Of a stretch of 64,000 nt of DNA, positions 24,229 through 37,278 are shown piece after piece. Source of the stretch: Alitta virens (lineage: Eukaryota; Annelida; Polychaeta; Phyllodocida; Nereididae); NCBI GenBank assembly GCA_932294295.1, contig OW028586.1, forward strand, positions 7,283,701 through 7,347,700. Reading direction: 5' to 3'. The notes beneath the pieces are model-generated. The model saw nothing but the letters and a program-made list of their open reading frames with translations. It was not told where the DNA came from and ran no database searches. A program made the position numbers and the translations under genes. The first letter of the stretch is position 1; every line of letters starts with the position of its first letter.

Positions 24229-27102
24229 TTGCAGTCATTATTAGCTCTGCTACATATCACTATTGGAGCCTGTATCTCGTCCAGAATCCGCCTTGTCTGG
24301 TTGTTCATGTGCAAGAGGTATAGTACCGCTGCAGGAGTTGGTCTGGTGTGGACAGGTGATCTTGCACTGACACGCCGCAGCCAGTTGTGGCACACCAGAT
24401 GGCGAAATTGACCTTGTTGTGCAGAACTGCATCGGACTAGAGTTCCAAGCTTTTACAAGCTTGTCAGAAGTTACCTTAGTCAGGTGACACTTCTCAGACA
24501 CATCCGGGTGCCGCGTTTGGATTCATGAAGGTCCAGTTGACTGGACTTGGCTGTGGGGTTGAGTGAGTGGCACTCGTCTGGAACAACAGTCTGGTCTTTG
24601 TTCACGGCCCCAACCCGGATTCAGGTGACACTTAGCTTGGCCGTGGCGTCGATGACTTTGTTGCAGTGAAAGACGTCGCTGTCGTCGATTAACATCACCT
24701 CGTTTCCAGAGATCTTGATTGTCGTCTTCTTCACAGTGGCTTAGCCGAGGTTCTGGACCATGGTCTGTCCTGTGGGGGTTGCGTTGAATTCAGGGAGGCT
24801 GTGAATTCCAGACGCACGAAGACGTCGTGGGCGCCGTTATTGGGGAATTTTGGATTTTGGTCGAGCAAGCTCGGGTTGTTCGTCACTACAACTGACTGGC
24901 ACACACCTTACACAACAAGGGGGTCACAGAGGAGCCTGTATGAGTTGACCTTGCGTCCGTATTGACTTGCAGTCATTATTAGCTCTGCTACATATCACTA
25001 TTGGAGCCTGTATCTCGTCCAGAATCCGCCTTGTCTGGTTGTACACGTGCAAGAGGTATAGTACCGCTGCAGGAGTTGGTCTGGTGTGGACAGGTGAACT
25101 TGCACTGACACGCCGCAGCCAGTTGTGGCACACCAGATGGCGAAATTGACCTGGTTGTGCAGAACTGCATCGGACTAGAGTTCCAAGCTTTTACAAGCTT
25201 GTCAGAAGTTACCTTAGGCAGGTGACACTTCTCAGACACATCCGGGTGCCGCGTTTGGATTCATGAAGGTCCAGTTGACCTGACTTGGCTGTGGGGTTGA
25301 GTGAGTGGCACTCGTCTGGAACAACAGTCTGGTCTTTGTTCACGGCCCCAACCCGGATTCAGGTGACACTTAGCATGGCCGTGGCGTCGATGACTTTGTT
25401 GCAGTGAAAGACGTCGCTGTCGTCGATTGATATCACCTCGTTTCCAGAAATCTTGGCCGAGGTTCTGGACCATGGTCTGTCCTGTGGGGGTTGTGTTGAA
25501 TTCAGGGAGGCTGTGAATTCCAGACGCACGAAGACGTCGTGGGCGCCGTTATTGGGGAATTTTGGATTTTGGTCGAGCAAGCTCGGGTTGTTCTTCACTA
25601 CAACTGACTGGCACACACCTTACACAACAAGGGGGTCACAGAGGAGCCTGTATGAGTTGACCTTGCGTCCGTATTGACTTGCAGTCATTATTAGCTCTGC
25701 TACATATCACTATTGGAGCCTGCATCTCGTCCAGAATCCGCCTTGTCTGGTTGTACACGTGCAAGAGGTATAGTACCGCTGCAGGAGTTGGTCTGGTGTG
25801 GACAGGTGAACTTGCACTGACACGCCGCAGCCAGTTGTGGCACACCAGATGGCGAAATTGACCTGGTTGTGCAGAACTGCATCGGACTAGAGTTCCAAGC
25901 TTTTACAAGCTTGTCAGAAGTTACCTTAGGCAGGTGACACTTCTCAGACACATCCGTGTGCCGCGTTTGGATTCATGAAGGTCCAGTTGATTGGACTTGG
26001 CTGTGGGGTTGAGTGAGTGGCACTCGTCTGGAACAACAGTCTGGTCTTTGTTCACGGCCCCAACCCGGATTCAGGTGACACTTAGCATGGCCGTGGCGTC
26101 GATGACTTTGTTGCAGTGAAAGACGTCGCTGTCGTCGATTGATATCACCTCGTTTCCAGAAATCTTGGCCGAGGTTCTGGACCATGGTCTGTCCTGTGGG
26201 GGTTGCGTTGAATTCAGGGAGGCTGTGAATTCCAGACGCACGAAGACGTCGTGGGTGCCGTCATTGGGGAATTTTGGATTTTGGTCGAGCACGCTCGGGT
26301 TGTTCGTCACTACAACTGACTGGCACACACCTTACACAACAAGGGGGTCCCAGAGGAGCCTGTATGAGTTGACCTTGCGTCCGTATTGACTTGCAGTCAT
26401 TATTAGCTCTGCTACATATCACTATTGGAGCCTGTATCTCGTCCAGAATCCGCCTTGTCTGGTTGTTCACGTGCAAGAGGTATAGTACCGCTGCAGGAGT
26501 TGGTCTGGTGTGGACAGGTGATCTTGCACTGACACGCCGCAGCCAGTTGTGGCACACCAGATGGCGAAATTGACCTTGTTGTGCAGAACTGCATCGGACT
26601 AGAGTTCCAAGCTTTTACAAGCTTGTCAGAAGTTACCTTAGTCAGGTGACACTTCTCAGACACATCCGGGTGCCGCGTTTGGATTCATGAAGGTCCAGTT
26701 GACTGAACTTGGCTGTGGGGTTGAGTGAGTGGCACTCGTCTGGAACAACAGTCTGGTCTTTGTTCACGGCCCCAACCCGGATTCAGGTTACACTTAGCAT
26801 GGCCGTGGCGTCGATGACTTTGTTGCAGTGAAAGACGTCGCTGTCGTCGATTGATATCACCTCGTTTCCAGAAATCTTGGTCGAGGTTCTGGACCATGGT
26901 CTGTCCTGTGGGGGTTGCGTTGAATTCAGGGTGGCTGTGAATTCCAGACGCACGAAGACGTCGTGGGTGCCGTCATTGGGGAATTTTGGATTTTGGTCGA
27001 GCACGCTCGGGTTGTTCGTCACTACAACTGACTGGCACACACCTTACACAACAAGGGGGTCCCAGAGGAGCCTGTATGAGTTGACCTTGCGTCCGTATTG
27101 AC
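24229..27102. repeat. HOR B, copy 2 (2874 bp, L-S-S-S)
   Basis: Near-identical to copy 1, with the same three diagnostic variants near 25490, 25591 and 25719. A private gttcatgtgc near 24303 loses the CACGTG present in most monomers. Confidence 0.87.
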
Positions 27103-30100
27103 TTGCAGTCATTATTAGCTCTGCTACATATCACTATTGGAGCCTGTATCTCGTCCAGAATCCGCCTTGTCTGGTTGTTCACGTGCAAGAGGTATAGTAC
27201 CGCTGCAGGAGTTGGTCTGGTGTGGACAGGTGATCTTGCACTGACACGCCGCAGCCAGTTGTGGCACACCAGATGGCGAAATTGACCTTGTTGTGCAGAA
27301 CTGCATCGGACTAGAGTTCCAAGCTTTTACAAGCTTGTCAGAAGTTACCTTAGTCAGGTGACACTTCTCAGACACATCCGGGTGCCGCGTTTGGATTCAT
27401 GAAGGTCCAGTTGACTGGACTTGGCTGTGGGGTTGAGTGAGTGGCACTCGTCTGGAACAACAGTCTGGTCTTTGTTCACGGCCCCAACCCGGATTCAGGT
27501 GACACTTAGCTTGGCCGTGGCGTCGATGACTTTGTTGCAGTGAAAGACGTCGCTGTCGTCGATTAACATCACCTCGTTTCCAGAGATCTTGATTGTCGTC
27601 TTCTTCACAGTGGCTTAGCCGAGGTTCTGGACCATGGTCTGTCCTGTGGGGGTTGCGTTGAATTCAGGGAGGCTGTGAATTCCAGACGCACGAAGACGTC
27701 GTGGGCGCCGTTATTGGGGAATTTTGGATTTTGGTCGAGCAAGCTCGGGTTGTTCGTCACTACAACTGACTGGCACACACCTTACACAACAAGGGGGTCA
27801 CAGAGGAGCCTGTATGAGTTGACCTTGCGTCCGTATTGACTTGCAGTCATTATTAGCTCTGCTACATATCACTATTGGAGCCTGTATCTCGTCCAGAATC
27901 CGCCTTGTCTGGTTGTACACGTGCAAGAGGTATAGTACCGCTGCAGGAGTTGGTCTGGTGTGGACAGGTGAACTTGCACTGACACGCCGCAGCCAGTTGT
28001 GGCACACCAGATGGCGAAATTGACCTGGTTGTGCAGAACTGCATCGGACTAGAGTTCCAAGCTTTTACAAGCTTGTCAGAAGTTACCTTAGGCAGGTGAC
28101 ACTTCTCAGACACATCCGGGTGCCGCGTTTGGATTCATGAAGGTCAAGTTGACCTGACTTGGCTGTGGGGTTGAGTGAGTGGCACTCGTCTGGAACAACA
28201 GTCTGGTCTTTGTTCACGGCCCCAACCCGGATTCAGGTGACACTTAGCTTGGCCGTGGCGTCGATGACTTTGTTGCAGTGAAAGACGTCGCTGTCGTCGA
28301 TTAACATCACCTCGTTTCCAGAGATCTTGATTGTCGTCTTCTTCACAGTGGCTTAGCCGAGGTTCTGGACCATGGTCTGTCCTGTGGGGGTTGCGTTGAA
28401 TTCAGGGAGGCTGTGAATTCCAGACGCACGAAGACGTCGTGGGCGCCGTTATTGGGGAATTTTGGATTTTGGTCGAGCAAGCTCGGGTTGTTCGTCACTA
28501 CAACTGACTGGCACACACCTTACACAACAAGGGGGTCACAGAGGAGCCTGTATGAGTTGACCTTGCGTCCGTATTGACTTGCAGTCATTATTAGCTCTGC
28601 TACATATCACTATTGGAGCCTGTATCTCGTCCAGAATCCGCCTTGTCTGGTTGTACATGTGCAAGAGGTATAGTACCGCTGCAGGAGTTGGTCTGGTGTG
28701 GACAGGTGAACTTGCACTGACACGCCGCAGCCAGTTGTGGCACACCAGATGGCGAAATTGACCTGGTTGTGCAGAACTGCATCGGACTAGAGTTCCAAGC
28801 TTTTACAAGCTTGTCAGAAGTTACCTTAGGCAGGTGACACTTCTCAGACACATCCGGGTGCCGCGTTTGGATTCATGAAGGTCCAGTTGACCTGACTTGG
28901 CTGTGGGGTTGAGTGAGTGGCACTCGTCTGGAACAACAGTCTGGTCTTTGTTCACGGCCCCAACCCGGATTCAGGTGACACTTAGCTTGGCCGTGGCGTC
29001 GATGACTTTGTTGCAGTGAAAGACGTCGCTGTCGTCGATTGATATCACCTCGTTTCCAGAAATCTTGGCCGAGGTTCTGGACCATGGTCTGTCCTGTGGG
29101 GGTTGCGTTGAATTCAGGGAGGCTGTGAATTCCAGATGCACGAAGACGTCGTGGGCGCCGTTATTGGGGAATTTTAGATTTTGGTCGAGCAAGCTCGGGT
29201 TGTTCGTCACTACAACTGACTGGCACACACCTTACACAACAAGGGGGTCACAGAGGAGCCTGTATGAGTTGACCTTGCGTCCGTATTGACTTGCAGTCAT
29301 TATTAGCTCTGCTACATATCACTATTGGAGCCTGCATCTCGTCCAGAATCCGCCTTGTCTGGTTGTACACGTGCAAGAGGTATAGTACCGCTGCAGGAGT
29401 TGGTCTGGTGTGGACAGGTGAACTTGCACTGACACGCCGCAGCCAGTTGTGGCACACCAGATGGCGAAATTGACCTGGTTGTGCAGAACTGCATCGGACT
29501 AGAGTTCCAAGCTTTTACAAGCTTGTCAGAAGTTACCTTAGGCAGGTGACACTTCTCAGACACATCCGTGTGCCGCGTTTGGATTCATGAAGGTCCAGTT
29601 GATTGGACTTGGCTGTGGGGTTGAGTGAGTGGCACTCGTCTGGAACAACAGTCTGGTCTTTGTTCACGGCCCCAACCCGGATTCAGGTGACACTTAGCAT
29701 GGCCGTGGCGTCGATGACTTTGTTGCAGTGAAAGACGTCGCTGTCGTCGATTGATATCACCTCGTTTCCAGAAATCTTGGCCGAGGTTCTGGACCATGGT
29801 CTGTCCTGTGGGGGTTGCGTTGAATTCAGGGAGGCTGTGAATTCCAGACGCACGAAGACGTCGTGGGTGCCGTCATTGGGGAATTTTGGATTTTGGTCGA
29901 GCACGCTCGGGTTGTTCGTCACTACAACTGACTGGCACACACCTTACACAACAAGGGGGTCCCAGAGGAGCCTGTATGAGTTGACCTTGCGTCCGTATTG
30001 ACTTGCAGTCATTATTAGCTCTGCTACATATCACTATTGGAGCCTGTATCTCGTCCAGAATCCGCCTTGTCTGGTTGTTCACGTGCAAGAGGTATAGTAC

Positions 30101-30714
30101 CGCTGCAGGAGTTGGTCTGGTGTGGACAGGTGATCTTGCACTGACACGCCGCAGCCAGTTGTGGCACACCAGATGGCGAAATTGACCTGGTTGTGCAGAA
30201 CTGCATCGGACTAGAGTTCCAAGCTTTTACAAGCTTGTCAGAAGTTACCTTAGTCAGGTGACACTTCTCAGACACATCCGGGTGCCGCGTTTGGATTCAT
30301 GAAGGTCCAGTTGACTGAACTTGGCTGTGGGGTTGAGTGAGTGGCACTCGTCTGGAACAACAGTCTGGTCTTTGTTCACGGCCCCAACCCGGATTCAGGT
30401 GACACTTAGCATGGCCGTGGCGTCGATGACTTTGTTGCAGTGAAAGACGTCGCTGTCGTCGATTGATATCACCTCGTTTCCAGAAATCTTGGTCGAGGTT
30501 CTGGACCATGGTCTGTCCTGTGGGGGTTGCGTTGAATTCAGGGTGGCTGTGAATTCCAGACGCACGAAGACGTCGTGGGTGCCGTCATTGGGGAATTTTG
30601 GATTTTGGTCGAGCACGCTCGGGTTGTTCGTCACTACAACTGACTGGCACACACCTTACACAACAAGGGGGTCCCAGAGGAGCCTGTATGAGTTGACCTT
30701 GCGTCCGTATTGAC
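27103..30714. repeat. HOR B, copy 3 (3612 bp, L-L-S-S-S)
   Basis: The B unit with one extra long monomer (27841). The gcctgcatctcg marker is kept near 29331, but the ggttgtgttg and ttcttcactac variants of copies 1 and 2 are absent. The 27841 and 28579 monomers carry private changes: aggtcaagttg near 28141, gtacatgtgc near 28654 and attttagatttt near 29171. Confidence 0.8.
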
Positions 30715-33666
30715 TTGCAGTCATTATTAGCTCTGCTACATATCACTATTGGAGCCTGTATCTCGTCCAGAATCCGCCTTGTCTGGTTGATCACGTGCAA
30801 GAGGTATAGTACCGCTGCAGGAGTTGGTCTGGTGTGGACAGGTGATCTTGCACTGACACGCCGCAGCCAGTTGTGGCACACCAGATGGCGAAATTGACCT
30901 TGTTGTGCAGAACTGCATCGGACTAGAGTTCCAAGCTTTTACAAGCTTGTCAGAAGTTACCTTAGTCAGGTGACACTTCTCAGACACATCCGGGTGCCGC
31001 GTTTGGATTCATGAAGGTCCAGTTGACTGGACTTGGCTGTGGGGTTGAGTGAGTGGCACTCGTCTGGAACAACAGTCTGGTCTTTGTTCACGGCCCCAAC
31101 CCGGATTCAGGTGACACTTAGCTTGGCCGTGGCGTCGATGACTTTGTTGCAGTGAAAGACGTCGCTGTCGTCGATTAACATCACCTCGTTTCCAGAGATC
31201 TTGATTGTCGTCTTCTTCACAGTGGCTTAGCCGAGGTTCTGGACCATGGTCTGTCCTGTGGGGGTTGCGTTGAATTCAGGGAGGCTGTGAATTCCAGACG
31301 CACGAAGACGTCGTGGGCGCCGTTATTGGGGAATTTTGGATTTTGGTCGAGCAAGCTCGGGTTGTTCGTCACTACAACTGACTGGCACACACCTTACACA
31401 ACAAGGGGGTCACAGAGGAGCCTGTATGAGTTGACCTTGCGTCCGTATTGACTTGCAGTCATTATTAGCTCTGCTACATATCACTATTGGAGCCTGTATC
31501 TCGTCCAGAATCCGCCTTGTCTGGTTGTACACGTGCAAGAGGTATAGTACCGCTGCAGGAGTTGGTCTGGTGTGGACAGGTGAACTTGCACTGACACGCC
31601 GCAGCCAGTTGTGAAACACCAGATGGCGAAATTGACCTGGTTGTGCAGAACTGCATCGGACTAGAGTTCCAAGCTTTTACAAGCTTGTCAGAAGTTACCT
31701 TAGGCAGGTGACACTTCTCAGACACATCCGGGTGCCGCGTTTGGATTCATGAAGGTCCAGTTGACCTGACTTGGCTGTGGGGTTGAGTGAGTGGCACTCG
31801 TCTGGAACAACAGTCTGGTCTTTGTTCACGGCCCCAACCCGGATTCAGGTGACACTTAGCTTGGCCGTGGCGTCGATGACTTTGTTGCAGTGAAAGACGT
31901 CGCTGTCGTCGATTAACATCACCTCGTTTCCAGAGATCTTGATTGTCGTCTTCTTCACAGTGGCTTAGCCGAGGTTCTGGACCATGGTCTGTCCTGTGGG
32001 GGTTGCGTTGAATTCAGGGAGGCTGTGAATTCCAGACGCACGAAGACGTCGTGGGCGCCGTTATTGGGGAATTTTGGATTTTGGTCGAGCAAGCTCGGGT
32101 TGTTCGTCACTACAACTGACTGGCACACACCTTACACAACAAGGGGGTCACAGAGGAGCCTGTATGAGTTGACCTTGCGTCCGTATTGACTTGCAGTCAT
32201 TATTAGCTCTGCTACATATCACTATTGGAGCCTGTATCTCGTCCAGAATCCGCCTTGTCTGGTTGTACACGTGCAAGAGGTATAGTACCGCTGCAGGAGT
32301 TGGTCTGGTGTGGACAGGTGAACTTGCACTGACACGCCGCAGCCAGTTGTGGCACACCAGATGGCGAAATTGACCTGGTTGTGCAGAACTGCATCGGACT
32401 AGAGTTCCAAGCTTTTACAAGCTTGTCAGAAGTTACCTTAGGCAGGTGACACTTCTCAGACACATCCGGGTGCCGCGTTTGGATTCATGAAGGTCCAGTT
32501 GACCTGACTTGGCTGTGGGGTTGAGTGAGTGGCACTCGTCTGGAACAACAGTCTGGTCTTTGTTCACGGCCCCAACCCGGATTCAGGTGACACTTAGCTT
32601 GGCCGTGGCGTCGATGACTTTGTTGCAGTGAAAGACGTCGCTGTCGTCGATTAACATCACCTCGTTTCCAGAGATCTTGATTGTCGTCTTCTTCACAGTG
32701 GCTTAGCCGAGGTTCTGGACCATGGTCTGTCCTGTGGGGGTTGCGTTGAATTCAGGGAGGCTGTGAATTCCAGACGCACGAAGACGTCGTGGGCGCCGTT
32801 ATTGGGGAATTTTGGATTTTGGTCGAGCAAGCTCGGGTTGTTCGTCACTACAACTGACTGGCACACACCTTACACAACAAGGGGGTCACAGAGGAGCCTG
32901 TATGAGTTGACCTTGCGTCCGTATTGACTTGCAGTCATTATTAGCTCTGCTACATATCACTATTGGAGCCTGTATCTCGTCCAGAATCCGCCTTGTCTGG
33001 TTGTACACGTGCAAGAGGTATAGTACCGCTGCAGGAGTTGGTCTGGTGTGGACAGGTGAACTTGCACTGACACGCCGCAGCCAGTTGTGGCACACCAGAT
33101 GGCGAAATTGACCTGGTTGTGCAGAACTGCATCGGACTAGAGTTCCAAGCTTTTACAAGCTTGTCAGAAGTTACCTTAGGCAGGTGACACTTCTCAGACA
33201 CATCCGGGTGCCGCGTTTGGATTCATGAAGGTCCAGTTGACCTGACTTGGCTGTGGGGTTGAGTGAGTGGCACTCGTCTGGAACAACAGTCTGGTCTTTG
33301 TTCACGGCCCCAACCCGGATTCAGGTGACACTTAGCTTGGCCGTGGCGTCGATGACTTTGTTGCAGTGAAAGACGTCGCTGTCGTCGATTAACATCACCT
33401 CGTTTCCAGAGATCTTGATTGTCGTCTTCTTCACAGTGGCTTAGCCGAGGTTCTGGACCATGGTCTGTCCTGTGGGGGTTGCGTTGAATTCAGGGAGGCT
33501 GTGAATTCCAGACGCACGAAGACGTCGTGGGCGACGTTATTGGGGAATTTTGGATTTTGGTCGAGCAAGCTCGGGTTGTTCGTCACTACAACTGACTGGC
33601 ACACACCTTACACAACAAGGGGGTCACAGAGGAGCCTGTATGAGTTGACCTTGCGTCCGTATTGAC
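30715..33666. repeat. Run of four consecutive long monomers
   Basis: The monomers at 30715, 31453, 32191 and 32929 are all 738 bp. Elsewhere long monomers occur singly or in pairs. The first is the ctggactt subclass and the next three are the cctgactt subclass and almost identical, which suggests a recent local one-monomer expansion. The 31453 monomer has two base changes near 31613 (gtgaaacacc for gtggcacacc) and the 32929 monomer has gcgacgttatt near 33531. Confidence 0.85.
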
Positions 33667-34378
33667 TTGCAGTCATTATTAGCTCTGCTACATATCACTA
33701 TTGGAGCCTGTATCTCGTCCAGAATCCGCCTTGTCTGGTTGTACACGTGCAAGAGGTATAGTACCGCTGCAGGAGTTGGTCTGGTGTGGACAGGTGAACT
33801 TGCACTGACACGCCGCAGCCAGTTGTGGCACACCAGATGGCGAAATTGACCTGGTTGTGCAGAACTGCATCGGACTAGAGTTCCAAGCTTTTACAAGCTT
33901 GTCAGAAGTTACCTTAGGCAGGTGACACTTCTCAGACACATCCGTGTGCCGCGTTTGGATTCATGAAGGTCCAGTTGATTGGACTTGGCTGTGGGGTTGA
34001 GTGAGTGGCACTCGTCTGGAACAACAGTCTGGTCTTTGTTCACGGCCCCAACCCGGATTCAGGTGACACTTAGCATGGCCGTGGCGTCGATGACTTTGTT
34101 GCAGTGAAAGACGTCGCTGTCGTCGATTGATATCACCTCGTTTCCAGAAATCTTGGCCGAGGTTCTGGACCATGGTCTGTCCTGTGGGGGTTGCGTTGAA
34201 TTCAGGGAGGCTGTGAATTCCAGACGCACGAAGACGTCGTGGGCGCCGTTATTGGGGAATTTTGGATTTTGGTCGAGCAAGCTCGGGTTGTTCGTCACTA
34301 CAACTGACTGGCACACACCTTACACAACAAGGGGGTCACAGAGGAGCCTGTATGAGTTGACCTTGCGTCCGTATTGAC
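33667..34378. repeat. Mosaic short monomer before HOR C
   Basis: It lacks the 26-bp block and has short-class bases on its left (gattgga, gcatggcc, attgatatc) but long-class bases on its right (gggaggctg, gcgccgttatt, caagctcgg). It has the same architecture as the mosaic monomer at 15608. Confidence 0.82.
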
Positions 34379-37278
34379 TTGCAGTCATTATTAGCTCTGC
34401 TACATATCACTATTGGAGCCTGCATCTCGTCCAGAATCCGCCTTGTCTGGTTGTACACGTGCAAGAGGTATAGTACCGCTGCAGGAGTTGGTCTGGTGTG
34501 GACAGGTGAACTTGCACTGACACGCCGCAGCCAGTTGTGGCACACCAGATGGCGAAATTGACCTGGTTGTGCAGAACTGCATCGGACTAGAGTTCCAAGC
34601 TTTTACAAGCTTGTCAGAAGTTACCTTAGGCAGGTGACACTTCTCAGACACATCCGTGTGCCGCGTTTGGATTCATGAAGGTCCAGTTGATTGGACTTGG
34701 CTGTGGGGTTGAGTGAGTGGCACTCGTCTGGAACAACAGTCTGGTCTTTGTTCACGGCCCCAACCCGGATTCAGGTGACACTTAGCATGGCCGTGGCGTC
34801 GATGACTTTGTTGCAGTGAAAGACGTCGCTGTCGTCGATTGATATCACCTCGTTTCCAGAAATCTTGGCCGAGGTTCTGGACCATGGTCTGTCCTGTGGG
34901 GGTTGCGTTGAATTCAGGGAGGCTGTGAATTCCAGACGCACGAAGACGTCGTGGGTGCCGTCATTGGGGAATTTTGGATTTTGGTCGAGCACGCTCGGGT
35001 TTGGTCGTCACTACAACTGACTGGCACACACCTTACACAACAAGGGGGTCCCAGAGGAGCCTGTATGAGTTGACCTTGCGTCCGTATTGACTTGCAGTCA
35101 TTATTAGCTCTGCTACATATCACTATTGGAGCCTGTATCTCGTCCAGAATCCGCCTTGTCTGGTTGTTCACGTGCAAGAGGTATAGTACCGCTGCAGGAG
35201 TTGGTCTGGTGTGGACAGGTAATCTTGCACTGACACGCCGCAGCCAGTTGTGGCACACCAGATGGCGAAATTGACCTTGTTGTGCAGAACTGCATCGGAC
35301 TAGAGTTCCAAGCTTTTACAAGCTTGTCAGAAGTTACCTTAGTCAGGTGACACTTCTCAGACACATCCGGGTGCCGCGTTTGGATTCATGAAGGTCCAGT
35401 TGACTGAACTTGGCTGTGGGGTTGAGTGAGTGGCACTCGTCTGGAACAACAGTCTGGTCTTTGTTCACGGCCCCAACCCGGATTCAGGTGACACTTAGCA
35501 TGGCCGTGGCGTCGATGACTTTGTTGCAGTGAAAGACGTCGCTGTCGTCGATTGATATCACCTCGTTTCCAGAAATCTTGGTCGAGGTTCTGGACCATGG
35601 TCTGTCCTGTGGGGGTTGCGTTGAATTCAGGGTGGCTGTGAATTCCAGACGCACGAACACTCGTGGGTGCCGTCATTGGGGAATTTTGGATTTTGGTCGA
35701 GCACGCTCGGGTTGTTCGTCACTACAACTGACTGGCACACACCTTACACAACAAGGGGGTCACAGAGGAGCCTGTATGAGTTGACCTTGCGTCCGTATTG
35801 ACTTGCAGTCATTATTAGCTCTGCTACATATCACTATTGGAGCCTGTATCTCGTCCAGAATCCGCCTTGTCTGGTTGATCACGTGCAAGAGGTATAGTAC
35901 CGCTGCAGGAGTTGGTCTGGTGTGGACAGGTGATCTTGCACTGACACGCCGCAGCCAGTTGTGGCACACCAGATGGCGAAATTGACCTTGTTGTGCAGAA
36001 CTGCATCGGACTAGAGTTCCAAGCTTTTACAAGCTTGTCAGAAGTTACCTTAGTCAGGTGACACTTCTCAGACACATCCGGGTGCCGCGTTTGGATTCAT
36101 GAAGGTCCAGTTGACTGGACTTGGCTGTGGGGTTGAGTGAGTGGCACTCGTCTGGAACAACAGTCTGGTCTTTGTTCACGGCCCCAACCCGGATTCAGGT
36201 GACACTTAGCTTGGCCGTGGCGTCGATGACTTTGTTGCAGTGAAAGACGTCGCTGTCGTCGATTAACATCACCTCGTTTCCAGAGATCTTGATTGTCGTC
36301 TTCTTCACAGTGGCTTAGCCGAGGTTCTGGACCATGGTCTGTCCTGTGGGGGTTGCGTTGAATTCAGGGAGGCTGTGAATTCCAGACGCACGAAGACGTC
36401 GTGGGCGCCGTTATTGGGGAATTTTGGATTTTGGTCGAGCAAGCTCGGGTTGTTCATCACTACAACTGACTGGCACACACCTTACACAACAAGGGGGTCA
36501 CAGAGGAGCCTGTATGAGTTGACCTTGCGTCCGTATTGACTTGCAGTCATTATTAGCTCTGCTACATATCACTATTGGAGCCTGTATCTCGTCCAGAATC
36601 CGCCTTGTCTGGTTGTACACGTGCAAGAGGTATAGTACCGCTGCAGGAGTTGGTCTGGTGTGGACAGGTGAACTTGCACTGACACGCCGCAGCCAGTTGT
36701 GGCACACCAGATGGCGAAATTGACCTGGTTGTGCAGAACTGCATCGGACTAGAGTTCCAAGCTTTTACAAGCTTGTCAGAAGTTAACTTAGGCAGGTGAC
36801 ACTTCTCAGACACATCCGGGTGCCGCGTTTGGATTCATGAAGGTCCAGTTGACCTGACTTGGCTGTGGGGTTGAGTGAGTGGCACTCGTCTGGAACAACA
36901 GTCTGGTCTTTGTTCACGGCCCCAACCCGGATTCAGGTGACACTTAGCTTGGCCGTGGCGTCGATGACTTTGTTGCAGTGAAAGACGTCGCTGTCGTCGA
37001 TTAACATCACCTCGTTTCCAGAGATCTTGATTGTCGTCTTCTTCACAGTGGCTTAGCCGAGGTTCTGGACCATGGTCTGTCCTGTGGGGGTTGCGTTGAA
37101 TTCAGGGAGGCTGTGAATTCCAGACGCACGAAGACGTCGTGGGCGCCGTTATTGGGGAATTTTGGATTTTGGTCGAGCAAGCTCGGGTTGTTCGTCACTA
37201 CAACTGACTGGCACACACCTTACACAACAAGGGGGTCACAGAGGAGCCTGTATGAGTTGACCTTGCGTCCGTATTGAC
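34379..37278. repeat. HOR C, copy 1 (2900 bp, S-S-L-L)
   Basis: Two short monomers (713 and 711 bp) and two long. Rare markers are gggtttggtcg near 34998 (one base gained), ggtaatcttgc near 35218, cacgaacactcg near 35653 (one base lost), gttgatcacg near 35876, gttcatcac near 36453 and gttaactta near 36782. All of them recur 2900 bp downstream. Confidence 0.9.

Noticed and set aside
34914..35258. 114-codon minus-strand open frame, also at 37814-38158
   Set aside because: Caused by the one-base gain near 34998, copied with the 2900-bp unit; no protein-like continuity across the join.
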